Positions 16,374 to 23,764 of a stretch of DNA of 64,000 nt are shown piece after piece. Position 1 is the first letter of the stretch; every line of letters starts with the position of its first letter. The DNA comes from an uncultured Devosia sp. GTDB lineage: Bacteria; Pseudomonadota; Alphaproteobacteria; Rhizobiales; Devosiaceae. The translations under genes and the position numbers were made by a program. The stretch is taken from positions 1 to 64,000 of the forward strand of contig NZ_CAUQDV010000001.1 in the NCBI RefSeq assembly GCF_963517015.1, read 5' to 3'. The notes beneath the pieces are model-generated. The model was not told the origin of the DNA and searched no databases. It saw only the letters and a program-made list of their open reading frames with translations.

Positions 16374-17105
16374 TCATGTCGGAAGGTCCCGCCTGATATG
16401 CAGATAGCTTCCGTCGAACTGGCCGAATTCGACCAAGGCGAGCCAGTCCAGGATTTCTACCCGGCCATCGGAGAACGTGAGAAGTTTCCGGCCACGAAGA
16501 TCCTGAAGCGTACGATTGGCATGAACAGGGGACGTCCCCAACATGTCGGCCAGATCGCCCTGACTGATCGGGAGTGGATAGCCGTTATTGGCAGCCAATC
16601 CCACAGCTGTGTAGCGGACGTACAACTCGCAGAATAGATGCGCCATTCGCACCGGAGCCTCGGCTTGGCCGATCATCAGCATCCATGCCCGGAAGGCAGC
16701 GGCGTCGATAAGGGTATCTCGCCACAATAAGCCGGTCAGTGCAGTAGATCGCTGTAAGACACTCTGTATGGCTTCATGAGAAATGAACGCGACTTGGCAG
16801 TGTGAAGTCGCCACCAAACTATGATCCATTAACTTCAAGTGCAGGCCATGTAGGTCTGGAATATCGCCGGGCAAATGGAGGGAAAAGATTTGCCGTTGTC
16901 CATCAGGCAGAGCCTTCGACCGGTGCACCAACCCATCTACCACAAGACAGCACGATCTGGAGAAGGTGCCTTCTGGGACAATTTCCTCGCCTTTAGACAT
17001 TTGAACGGATCGAAACGGCAGACCACGAAGAGCGCCGGCATCGTCTTCGGCAAGAACGCCGATCGCATGCAATCGACGGAGAAGTGTCTCTAAACCTTGG
17101 GTCAT
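16374..17105 (-). CDS. Crp/Fnr-family transcriptional regulator
   Basis: A 243-aa regulator with an N-terminal cyclic-nucleotide-binding-like barrel (about residues 20-140). A C-terminal winged helix (about 150-225) holds the recognition segment ISQGDLADMLGTSPVHANRTLQDLRGR. The barrel lacks the FNR N-terminal Cys cluster, so it does not look like an oxygen-sensing Fe-S protein. It resembles the short Crp/Fnr regulators abundant in Rhizobiales stress islands. Start ATG 17105 follows GGAGGTGACG. Upstream DNA (17106-17461) is gene-free and should contain its promoter. Confidence 0.92.
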   Translation of the reverse strand: MTQGLETLLRRLHAIGVLAEDDAGALRGLPFRSVQMSKGEEIVPEGTFSRSCCLVVDGLVHRSKALPDGQRQIFSLHLPGDIPDLHGLHLKLMDHSLVATSHCQVAFISHEAIQSVLQRSTALTGLLWRDTLIDAAAFRAWMLMIGQAEAPVRMAHLFCELYVRYTAVGLAANNGYPLPISQGDLADMLGTSPVHANRTLQDLRGRKLLTFSDGRVEILDWLALVEFGQFDGSYLHIRRDLPT

Positions 17106-17461
17106 CGTCACCTCCAAACAAGGAGAACGACACCGCAGGTCTTATCGTTCAGTGTCGGCTTGTATGACCTTGATTGTTCTCACGCTGGCCATAATTACCT
17201 CGCGGCAGCTTCTCCTCGGAGACGATTTAGACGTCGGATTTGCTGCTACGATGCAACTCACAGCGAGCGCTCCCGGTCATTGAAATCGCCTTGATGTACG
17301 TGAAATCGAGACGCCAGGCGCTTTGCAATGAGCAACTGATGGTCCGGCAGTGACTCGAAGGATTGCAGCCGGCAATGGTTCGGTCCGAGCTCCAAACCAT
17401 TCCTATAATTAGGAGGTAGGCTAACACTACCTACTCAAAGGCAAAATGCCCTTCGGGCGTT
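17106..17461. other. 356-bp intergenic region
   Basis: No gene is supported on either strand. It lies upstream of the Crp/Fnr gene and downstream of the 79-aa gene, both read leftwards. I see no terminator or recognisable promoter box with confidence. Confidence 0.4.
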
Positions 17462-17701
17462 TCAGTTTTGGACTTTCTGGGTGCTTGGGGGATCGGCCTC
17501 GTACTGCTGAAGAGCCTGCCCCACACGTCGGGCCACTTCCAAGTCGAATGACCCATCCGGGCTCGTGAGTTCGTATGCCCGCAACTCCTCCACCGATATA
17601 CCAGCCTTTTCGGCAAAAATCTCGGCGTCGACTCCCAAGGCCAGGCGACGGTTGTGGTCGCCCTTCGGTTCGCGCATCACTGGATGTGGTTCTTCCGTCA
17701 T
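17462..17701 (-). CDS. Small XRE-like helix-turn-helix hypothetical protein
   Basis: A 79-aa protein whose middle (GVDAEIFAEKAGISVEELRAYELTSPDG) resembles the helix 2-helix 3 region of a lambda-repressor-like HTH. An amphipathic helix (LEVARRVGQALQQYEADPP) follows. The N-terminus is polar (EEPHPVMREPKGDHNRR). I read it as a very short XRE-like or degenerate HTH protein. Start ATG 17701. It follows the 57-aa membrane-protein gene on the same strand with a 22-bp gap, so the two probably form a small operon. Confidence 0.72.
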   Translation of the reverse strand: MTEEPHPVMREPKGDHNRRLALGVDAEIFAEKAGISVEELRAYELTSPDGSFDLEVARRVGQALQQYEADPPSTQKVQN

Positions 17702-17723
17702 TTCAATCCTCTAACGTTGGCAG

Positions 17724-17897
17724 TCATCCCCTATCCCTATCTTCGCGCCTGAACTCTTCTCGCGTGGCCGTTTCTGTTCGGGCCTTCTCATAGGCACTTC
17801 GTCTTCGAGTGCGAGAGATTCCATACGCCATTGCTAAGCCCAGCATCACTACGCCCACCGTCAGCAAGGCCAGCCAGATCGAGGGTCCAATTTCCAT
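17724..17897 (-). CDS. 57-aa single-span membrane protein
   Basis: A short gene with ATG 17897 and AAGGAG eight bases upstream. The product starts MEIGPSIWLALLTVGVVMLG, a single membrane helix of about 20 residues, followed by an RTRRRSAYEKAR basic stretch and a charged tail ending REDRDRG. The positive-inside rule puts the tail in the cytoplasm. Similar tiny helix-plus-charged-tail proteins occur near stress genes in Rhizobiales; I cannot assign a function. It lies upstream of the 79-aa gene in a likely bicistronic unit. Confidence 0.75.
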   Translation of the reverse strand: MEIGPSIWLALLTVGVVMLGLAMAYGISRTRRRSAYEKARTETATREEFRREDRDRG

Positions 17898-17996
17898 AGT
17901 GATCTCCTTGGTCGGCCAATCGTTCTAGTGAGAAAGAGTTGCAACCAACGACATCACGTCACTGGCTCAGAGTATCAATCAAATAGAATCAAGAAC

Positions 17997-18021
17997 GGAA
18001 CCAAACCGCCTTGTTATCGCT
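17997..18021 (+). promoter_or_regulatory. EcfG-like promoter, one mismatch (GGAAC-N16-CGCT)
   Basis: GGAAC (17997-18001) and CGCT (18018-18021) are separated by exactly 16 nt. The site ends 24 nt before the ATG at 18046, leaving room for a start site and the GGAG Shine-Dalgarno. Confidence 0.55.
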
Positions 18022-18045
18022 GGGAGGCTTTATAGGAGAATTCCG

Positions 18046-18330
18046 ATGACGAAAGAGACAACTCGCCCAGCGCTTTCTAATCCCGATCTGAAGGACGTCG
18101 TCCCTGGAAGCGATGCCGATGCGACACCTATCGCCGAGCAATTTAACACCCGGATAGATACGGGAGCTGCTGCTATGAAGGATGGAGAAAAACCTGGGCC
18201 TGCGGACGCACCAGTGCAGGTGAGGCCGGCGGGTACCGAGGACCAAACCTCCAAGCCGACCTCATGGGACGAAGTCGATGAAGCCGTCGATGAGAGTTTT
18301 CCTGCGAGCGACGCTTCTGCGAAATACTAG
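18046..18330 (+). CDS. Small acidic, probably disordered stress protein
   Basis: A 94-aa hydrophilic protein rich in Asp, Glu, Pro, Ala and Thr. The conserved-looking C-terminal patch is SWDEVDEAVDESFPASDASAKY. The rest (DLKDVVPGSDADATPIAEQFN, then a Pro/Gly segment) looks disordered, as in hydrophilin-like stress proteins. The SFPASD tail motif recurs in short uncharacterised alphaproteobacterial proteins near DUF892 genes. ATG 18046 follows GGAGAATTCC. A near-consensus EcfG promoter is directly upstream. Function not known. Confidence 0.8.
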   Translation: MTKETTRPALSNPDLKDVVPGSDADATPIAEQFNTRIDTGAAAMKDGEKPGPADAPVQVRPAGTEDQTSKPTSWDEVDEAVDESFPASDASAKY

Positions 18331-18443
18331 GGTCGACGCCCAGACGAGATCACCCTTACCGGATGGGTCTCGGCTTCATTCCTGCTTCCGAACCTGGATG
18401 CTGCCCTAATGACCTGGCATTTAGTTCGAGGGGTCTAACGGTC

Positions 18444-18773
18444 ATGAACTTTGCATCCATGGCGCTACTCGCCGCATCGACAGCGATATTCGTCGGCGCA
18501 GCGAGTGCCGCCAAAACGTGGGCGGTATCAGATAACAGCGCTGTTTGGCTGGCATCGACTCTGTTTCTCTATACGGTAGGCAACCTGATCATGCTGCGTC
18601 TGATCCGCGACATGGGGATGGGACCAGCGTTGAGCCTGTCGGCGGTAGTGCAGCTCATCGTTGTGAACTTGGTCGCCTACGCGTTCTTTGGCGAGCGAGT
18701 GTCATTTGCCCAGACTGCGGGACTGATCCTCGCTGTTATGGCAGTTGCTTTGATCACCTTCGGATCGAAATAG
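18444..18773 (+). CDS. Small four-helix EamA/SMR-like membrane protein
   Basis: A 109-aa integral membrane protein with four predicted helices: residues about 2-25, 33-55, 60-80 and 85-106. Features are ALLAASTAIFVGAASAAKTWAV and a final helix pair, VVQLIVVNLVAYAFFGERVSF then AGLILAVMAVALITFG. The FFGERVSFAQTAGLILAVMAVALI end matches the half-repeat of DMT/EamA transporters and EmrE-like SMR proteins. Start ATG 18444 is chosen because the upstream frame is not protein-like; GAGGGG lies ten bases away. It could act as a homodimer; the substrate is unknown. Confidence 0.78.
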   Translation: MNFASMALLAASTAIFVGAASAAKTWAVSDNSAVWLASTLFLYTVGNLIMLRLIRDMGMGPALSLSAVVQLIVVNLVAYAFFGERVSFAQTAGLILAVMAVALITFGSK

Positions 18774-18828
18774 AAGCGATCCCGTTTGATCACAGCGTGA
18801 TACACTCTAATAGTGCAGACGCTACAAG

Positions 18829-19065
18829 TCAGTGCAGCGTGATGGCAAGAGTGTCCCTAAAGCTGTACCAACGGCTGACAAGACGTAGAATTTGGCTGAC
18901 TTTTCCCGGGTGTTGTCTGGCGAGATTGTCGAGCTCATCGATTTCGTCGTCGATAATAAACGCATGCTCACCACCCGGGCGTCTGCCGACGGCTGAGTGG
19001 TTCAAGAACTTTTCCAAAGTTTGTGCGCTCAGAGCGATGCGCTTTTCAGCGTCGATTGGGGTCAT
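18829..19065 (-). CDS. Uncharacterised 78-aa protein, paralogue A
   Basis: A helical, soluble protein: MTPIDAEKRIALSAQTLEKF, then an IIDDEIDELDNLARQHPGKV block and a C-terminal WYSFRDTLAITLH. The same pattern (IxLSxxTLxxF, DEIxxLDxxAxxHPxKVSxxLxLVxxWxxFRDxxxxTLH) appears in the protein encoded at 27010-27297, so the two are paralogues of one unnamed family. No catalytic motif is evident; the shape suggests a small helical bundle, perhaps a regulator or adaptor. A minus-strand GGAAC-N16-CCTT lies about 40 nt upstream, one mismatch from an EcfG promoter. Confidence 0.78.
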   Translation of the reverse strand: MTPIDAEKRIALSAQTLEKFLNHSAVGRRPGGEHAFIIDDEIDELDNLARQHPGKVSQILRLVSRWYSFRDTLAITLH

Positions 19066-19247
19066 TTTCTACAAGTCGGTTGGTCGTTAGGAAGCTCTTG
19101 ATAAGGTTGGTGCGCTCGGGAAGTTCCCAAGTTTGTGACACCTTCCAGCTGATTTCATCCAGTTCATTTTCCAGGGCTTACGGTCCCATCGAGTATGGAA
19201 CCGCTTGATCTCCCAAAGATTGGCTGTGCTCCAACTCGGAGATTTTT

Positions 19248-19481
19248 ATGAAAGCCCTCAATATTCTCACGCTGCTGCTTATTATCATTGGCGGTGTCAA
19301 CTGGTTGCTGGTCGGAGCTGCTCAGGTCGACCTCGTCGCGACGATTTTCGGCGGCCAGCAAGCGATCGTCTCTCGCATCGTATACATTCTGGTCGGTCTG
19401 TCGGCCCTCTATCAACTCATCCCGTTCTCGAAGGCATTGTCGGTAGGCGAAGTCCACGCCGAAGCCGGCAGGCGGTATTGA
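19248..19481 (+). CDS. DUF378 family membrane protein
   Basis: A 77-aa protein with two membrane helices: LNILTLLLIIIGGVNWLLVG and ISRIVYILVGLSALYQLIPF-like sequence. The motif GGVNWLLVG followed by a short loop and YxLVGLSALYQL is diagnostic of DUF378. These small inner-membrane proteins are often induced under general stress; the molecular role is unknown. ATG 19248 follows GGAGA. A GC-rich hairpin at 19489-19509 closes the unit. Confidence 0.92.
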   Translation: MKALNILTLLLIIIGGVNWLLVGAAQVDLVATIFGGQQAIVSRIVYILVGLSALYQLIPFSKALSVGEVHAEAGRRY

Positions 19482-19488
19482 TCGAAAG

Positions 19489-19509
19489 CTCCGGGCCTCG
19501 CCCGGAGCA
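19489..19509 (+). terminator. Hairpin after the DUF378 gene
   Basis: GCTCCGGGC (19489-19497) and GCCCGGAGC (19501-19509) form a perfect 9-bp stem with a 3-nt loop, eight bases past the stop. No U-run follows, so its terminator activity is uncertain. Confidence 0.5.
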
Positions 19510-19574
19510 ACCCTGTTCCCTGCAGCAAGCTCAAACATGGGTGAAGGACCCAGGTTGGGTCATTGGAGAGCGAA

Positions 19575-20396
19575 ATGGTTACGCAGACCGAAGTGATTGT
19601 CCAACTCGGTGTCGCTCCGACTTTTGATGCGGTAGATGAAAGCGAAGGGCGGACTGCCTTTCTGAAGAACTACCTCGTCGGCACGGGACTCTCGGCGTAT
19701 GTCCTCGGAATTAGCGGCGGCGTAGATTCCACCACCGCTGCGATGCTTGCTCAGCGCGCTGTCTCGGAGCTGCGAGCGGGGGGCTACAGTGCTCGATTTA
19801 TTGCAGTCCGGCTTCCCTATGGTGTCCAAGCCGATGAGCAGGATGCCGCCGCTGCTATCGAAGCAATAGGGGCGGACCAGGTTATCACCGTGAACATAAA
19901 GGAATCTTCGGATTCAATGTGGCAGGCGGTGAAAGGAGCTGGGTTGAGAGGAGACGGCACCCAAAGCGACGATGTCCTTCTTGGTAACATCAAGGCTCGT
20001 CAACGAATGGTAGCGCAGTATGCCATCGCGGGAGCATCAAGCGGTTTGGTAATTGGGACAGATCACGCTGCTGAAGCGGTAATGGGCTTCTTCACGAAAT
20101 TTGGCGACGGCGCCGCCGATATTCTTCCTCTTGCCGGGCTGAATAAGCGGCGCATCCGGGCGATCGCAGCACATTTAGGTGTTCCGGGAACCCTCGTGTC
20201 CAAAACCCCAACGGCGGATCTGGAAGACAACGCGCCGCTTCGACCCGACGAAGAGGCGTACGGAGTAAGCTACGATCAGATCGATGACTTTCTCGAAGGC
20301 AAGACCATCGACGAGTCAGCACAGTCACGCATTCTTCGGGCTTATAACGCAACGGCGCACAAGCGTTCGCTCCCCGTCGCTGCCAATGGCGGGTAG
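19575..20396 (+). CDS. nadE: Ammonia-dependent NAD+ synthetase
   Basis: A 273-aa enzyme that adenylates and amidates nicotinic acid adenine dinucleotide to NAD+. The ATP-pyrophosphatase P-loop is SGGVDS (residues 47-52). Other NadE landmarks are RLPYGVQADEQDA, the GNIKARQRM loop, GTDHAAEAVMGFFTKFGDGAADI-type NaAD-site residues and the KTPTADLE segment. There is no glutaminase domain, so it uses free ammonia. Start ATG 19575 follows GGAGAG; a TTG 12 bp earlier lacks one. It is followed after 2 bp by an isochorismatase-family gene, forming a tight pair. It may be a stress-linked second copy rather than the housekeeping enzyme. Confidence 0.95.
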   Translation: MVTQTEVIVQLGVAPTFDAVDESEGRTAFLKNYLVGTGLSAYVLGISGGVDSTTAAMLAQRAVSELRAGGYSARFIAVRLPYGVQADEQDAAAAIEAIGADQVITVNIKESSDSMWQAVKGAGLRGDGTQSDDVLLGNIKARQRMVAQYAIAGASSGLVIGTDHAAEAVMGFFTKFGDGAADILPLAGLNKRRIRAIAAHLGVPGTLVSKTPTADLEDNAPLRPDEEAYGVSYDQIDDFLEGKTIDESAQSRILRAYNATAHKRSLPVAANGG

Positions 20397-20398
20397 CA

Positions 20399-20983
20399 AT
20401 GAGGCTCGCTCATCTTTGCGTCGACGTTCAGAATTTATTCGCCGAGAACACCGACTGGCATGCACCGTGGTTGAAACGGACTTTGCCAGCCATTGAGGCG
20501 CTGGTGGAACGATCGCCGGAACGCACGATCTTTACGAGGTTCATCCCGGCAGAGAATGCTGAAACAGCGAGTGGCTCTTGGAAGGATTATTATAGACGTT
20601 GGCCTTCGATGACCCGCGATGCGCTTTCGGCGGAACTGCTACGCGTGGTGCCCGCACTGGACCGGTTTTGTCCGCCAGCGAGAGTATTGGACAAGCAAAC
20701 ATATTCACCTTGGCTCGGCACCAATTTGAATTCTATCCTGCAGACCGAAGCGGTCGACACCTTGCTGATTTCGGGAGGCGAGACGGATGTTTGTGTTCTT
20801 GCCACCGTGCTGGGCGCCATTGACTTAGGGTACCACGTCATCATCGCGACCGACGCGGTGTTTGGTTCAGCTGACCAAACACACGACGCAGCGTTGACAC
20901 TTTATGCCAGTCGGTTTGGACAGCAGCTCACCGCTTCCGAGACCCAGCATGTTCTGGATAATTGGACGCACTGGAATCTCTAA
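20399..20983 (+). CDS. Isochorismatase-family cysteine hydrolase (possible nicotinamidase)
   Basis: A 194-aa hydrolase with the family triad Asp9 (CVDVQN), Lys99 (VLDKQTYSP) and Cys132 (GGETDVCV), the last preceded by a cis-peptide-type Gly-Gly. The family includes isochorismatases, nicotinamidases, biuret and N-carbamoyl amidases. Its gene starts two bases after the nadE stop, so a nicotinamide-to-nicotinate step feeding NAD synthesis is the natural guess. The metal-site DxHxxxH of typical nicotinamidases is not clearly visible, so that activity is not certain. No signal peptide. Confidence 0.88.
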   Translation: MRLAHLCVDVQNLFAENTDWHAPWLKRTLPAIEALVERSPERTIFTRFIPAENAETASGSWKDYYRRWPSMTRDALSAELLRVVPALDRFCPPARVLDKQTYSPWLGTNLNSILQTEAVDTLLISGGETDVCVLATVLGAIDLGYHVIIATDAVFGSADQTHDAALTLYASRFGQQLTASETQHVLDNWTHWNL

Positions 20984-21076
20984 TTCAGTTTCCAAAGCCC
21001 CTTGCGGTCAGGAATATCCCTTCTACTTGTCGAGTTGTGCTCGCTAAAGGGAGTGGGAGGCGTGCACAATCACGGT

Positions 21077-21778
21077 CTAGGTGATCCGCTGACTTGATGC
21101 TGCTGTCCAGCGGCTGGCGCCGCAGTTGTGGCAGCGCATTTCCCCATCAAAGCTATGTCCGCAGGTCGCACAGATCGCCAAGGTGGTGTCGCTGCCGGTC
21201 AAAGGCTCAAACAGATGGTGAGGCTTGATCTGTGAAGGAGGAACGATCCGCAAACCGGCAGGTGGCGTACCGCCGGTTCTGAAAACGGTGAGTTGGCCGT
21301 CCTTTTCGATATACGCGCGCCATACTTCACCCAGTTGCTCGATACCATCCTCACGAAGCTGCTGAAAAAGCTCCTCCCTGCTCACGGTGCGACTAGCGAG
21401 GAACGCGCTCGTCAAAACTCCGTCCCGAACAACTTCCCTTGGCTTACCGTCAATAACCTCTTCCGCCTTTTTGCTGCGAGCAATCAGCAAATCGAGCCCC
21501 TTGTTTGCCACTACGACGATGGTGACAACCAACATGGCGTGCAGCAACGGGACGTCTGGATAGAACATTGCATCGCCGACTGCGGATCCTAATGCGATAA
21601 CCAGCAAAAACTCAACGGTCGAGAGCTGTCCCACCGTTCGGCTTCCAAGCCAACGCAGCAGCAGGAGGGTATAGGCGTAGATGACAATGGTTCGAAAGGC
21701 GATTTCGAGAAGAAATAGGGGTGGCTCATCGCCGAAGAGCATGCGCTGGACATCAAATGCGGTACTAGCCTGCTCCAA
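21077..21778 (-). CDS. DUF421 (YetF-like) membrane protein with C-terminal zinc ribbon
   Basis: A 233-aa protein. Three membrane helices come first: FLLEIAFRTIVIYAYTLLLL, VEFLLVIALGSAVGDAMFYP and LLHAMLVVTIVVVANKGLDL. Then follows the YetF cytoplasmic domain with SREELFQQLREDGIEQLGEV and a partner strand. Unusually, the C-terminus adds a CxxC-x8-CxxC zinc-ribbon (CATCGHSFDGEMRCHNCG). I choose TTG 21778 because AGGAGG precedes it by 5 nt and an exact EcfG promoter lies at 21803-21827. Farther starts would be upstream of the promoter. Role unknown; relatives are stress-induced envelope proteins. Confidence 0.88.
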   Translation of the reverse strand: MEQASTAFDVQRMLFGDEPPLFLLEIAFRTIVIYAYTLLLLRWLGSRTVGQLSTVEFLLVIALGSAVGDAMFYPDVPLLHAMLVVTIVVVANKGLDLLIARSKKAEEVIDGKPREVVRDGVLTSAFLASRTVSREELFQQLREDGIEQLGEVWRAYIEKDGQLTVFRTGGTPPAGLRIVPPSQIKPHHLFEPLTGSDTTLAICATCGHSFDGEMRCHNCGASRWTAASSQRIT

Positions 21779-21802
21779 CAAAGCCTCCTGTTTGCCTGCG
21801 CT

Positions 21803-21827
21803 AACGTGAGATGATCTCGCCGGTTCC
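21803..21827 (-). promoter_or_regulatory. EcfG-type promoter, exact consensus (GGAAC-N16-CGTT)
   Basis: On the minus strand GGAAC (21823-21827), 16 nt, CGTT (21803-21806). This is an exact match to the alphaproteobacterial general-stress sigma (EcfG/sigma-T) promoter. It is directed at the DUF421 gene, leaving a leader of roughly 18 nt. Confidence 0.8.
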
Positions 21828-21848
21828 TGACTACTCAAGCATGGTCGA

Positions 21849-21873
21849 GGAACCGAAACACCAGCTCACCATT
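21849..21873 (+). promoter_or_regulatory. EcfG-like promoter for treZ, one mismatch (GGAAC-N16-CATT)
   Basis: GGAAC (21849-21853), 16 nt, CATT (21870-21873), divergent from the exact site 22 bp to the left. It would start transcription near 21880, ahead of the GAGGT and ATG 21916 of treZ. Confidence 0.5.
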
Positions 21874-21915
21874 CAGCAGCGGACCGATGCTGGTATTTCG
21901 GTTCGTGAGGTATGT

Positions 21916-23754
21916 ATGCGTGGTCCCAAGCCCGAGAAAGTTATTCGTAGTCACAAAATGCGCTTCGGCGCCGAAGTCCGGAACGGTGGCGCCAGGTTCA
22001 AGATCTGGGCGCCAAAATGCAAAGTGATGCGGCTAAAGCTGAAGGGGAAGCGCAACGCTCTCGAACTCGAAGCCATCGGAGACGGGTGGCACCGTCTTGA
22101 CGTTGACGGGGTGCCCCCCGGATCGCTCTATAAATATGTGCTGCCAGACGACACCGAGATTCCCGACCCGTTTTCCCGCCATCAGCCACAGGACGTTCAC
22201 GGCTACAGTGAGCTGATCGATCCCGCGAGTTACAACTGGACAGACCGGGATTGGCGAGGCCGTCCTTGGGAAGAAACGATCCTCTATGAGGTCCATATCG
22301 GTACCTTCACCCAAGAAGGCTCTTTCCTGGCCGCGATCGAGAAGCTGGATCATTTGGCGGCGCTGGGGGTAACGGCCCTGCAAATCATGCCCGTCGCCGA
22401 CTTCTACGGCAATTTCAATTGGGGATACGACGGCGCCATGTGGTTTGCGCCGGAGTCCAACTATGGCCGGCCCGAGGACTTCAAGGCCTTTGTAGACGCG
22501 GCCCATCGACGGTCAATGAGCGTGTTCCTGGACGTGGTCTACAATCATTTCGGGCCGCACGGGAACTATCTGCCATCTATCGCCCCGATCTTCACCAAGG
22601 CGCATGAAAGCCCTTGGGGCGAAGCAATCAACTACGACGGCAAGGGCGCGGAAGTCGTTCGCGAGATAGCAATTGAAAATGCTCTATACTGGCTAAGCGA
22701 GTTCAACCTGGATGGTCTTCGCTTCGACGCGGTCCATACCATCGCGGACGACAGCACCAGCCACATCCTCGAACTCCTGGCAGCCCGTCTTCGGGCATCG
22801 CGTTCACACCGGTACACGCACCTGATCATCGAAAACTCTGACAACGAAGAGCGATGGCTGCGCCGAAATGGCGGATCCGAGCCCGTGCATTACACGGCGC
22901 AGTGGAACGACGATGTTCATCACCTACTGCACGCGGCCGCCACCGGCGAGAACACCGGCTATTATGCAGACTTCGACAATTTCGAGGAACGCTCGGACAA
23001 GCTCGGTCGGGCGCTTGCCGAGGGTTTCGCCTATCAGGGCGAGATGAAGCCGCACGAAGGAATGGCCCGCGGGGAGCCGAGTGTTGGCCTGCCGTCCACC
23101 TCCTTCGTGGTCTACATGCAGAACCACGATCAGATCGGCAATCGCGTCAAGGGCGATCGCATTACCCGCTTGGCCAATGAGAGCGCCGTCAAAGCGCTAA
23201 CCGCTGTCTATCTTCTGTCGCCCCAGATACCGATGCTGTTCATGGGTGAGGAGTGGGGGAGCACGCAGCCCTTTCCGTTCTTTTCTGACGTCCCGGTGGA
23301 ATTGCGGGACGCCGTTCGTGAGGGCCGACAGGAAGAGCTCAAGAAGACACCTGAGCATGACGACCCCAGCAAGCCAAGCGTACAGGATGCCGTGGACCCC
23401 ACTAGTGCCAAGACCTTCCGCTCCGCCAAATTGGAATGGAAGGATATCGGCAAGGACGGACATCGAGAATGGCTTGACCACTACCGATCACTGATCGACG
23501 TCCGGCAGATGGAGATCATTCCACGCCTCGTCGGACAACAAGGGTTTGCATCGAGCTATGAGCTGCTTGGGCCCAAGGCCGTGCTGGTCACGTGGACCAT
23601 GGGAGACGGCTCCACGCTGAGGTTGTACGCCAATCTCGATAGCGACACCCAGGGCGACGTTCCGCCGATCATAGGCAGGCGAATTCACCTTCAAGGATTT
23701 GTCGAAGAAGGGCGGCTCGGCCCCTGGTCCGTTCTGTGGACAGTGACAGTATAG
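21916..23754 (+). CDS. treZ: Malto-oligosyltrehalose trehalohydrolase
   Basis: A 612-aa GH13 enzyme that releases trehalose from maltooligosyl-trehalose. An N-terminal CBM48-type beta domain begins MRFGAEVRNGGARFKIWAPK. The (beta/alpha)8 barrel has VHIGTFTQEGSF, then GLRFDAVHTI (catalytic Asp), LIIENSD (acid/base Glu) and MQNHDQIGNRVKGDR (transition-state Asp). GEEWGSTQPFPFFSD follows, then the C-terminal domain. ATG 21916 has GAGGT just upstream and lies downstream of the promoter-like site; an earlier ATG at 21811 does not. The usual partner TreY is not in the window. Trehalose production fits the stress context. Confidence 0.95.
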   Translation: MRGPKPEKVIRSHKMRFGAEVRNGGARFKIWAPKCKVMRLKLKGKRNALELEAIGDGWHRLDVDGVPPGSLYKYVLPDDTEIPDPFSRHQPQDVHGYSELIDPASYNWTDRDWRGRPWEETILYEVHIGTFTQEGSFLAAIEKLDHLAALGVTALQIMPVADFYGNFNWGYDGAMWFAPESNYGRPEDFKAFVDAAHRRSMSVFLDVVYNHFGPHGNYLPSIAPIFTKAHESPWGEAINYDGKGAEVVREIAIENALYWLSEFNLDGLRFDAVHTIADDSTSHILELLAARLRASRSHRYTHLIIENSDNEERWLRRNGGSEPVHYTAQWNDDVHHLLHAAATGENTGYYADFDNFEERSDKLGRALAEGFAYQGEMKPHEGMARGEPSVGLPSTSFVVYMQNHDQIGNRVKGDRITRLANESAVKALTAVYLLSPQIPMLFMGEEWGSTQPFPFFSDVPVELRDAVREGRQEELKKTPEHDDPSKPSVQDAVDPTSAKTFRSAKLEWKDIGKDGHREWLDHYRSLIDVRQMEIIPRLVGQQGFASSYELLGPKAVLVTWTMGDGSTLRLYANLDSDTQGDVPPIIGRRIHLQGFVEEGRLGPWSVLWTVTV

Positions 23755-23764
23755 GAGCGCCGCT

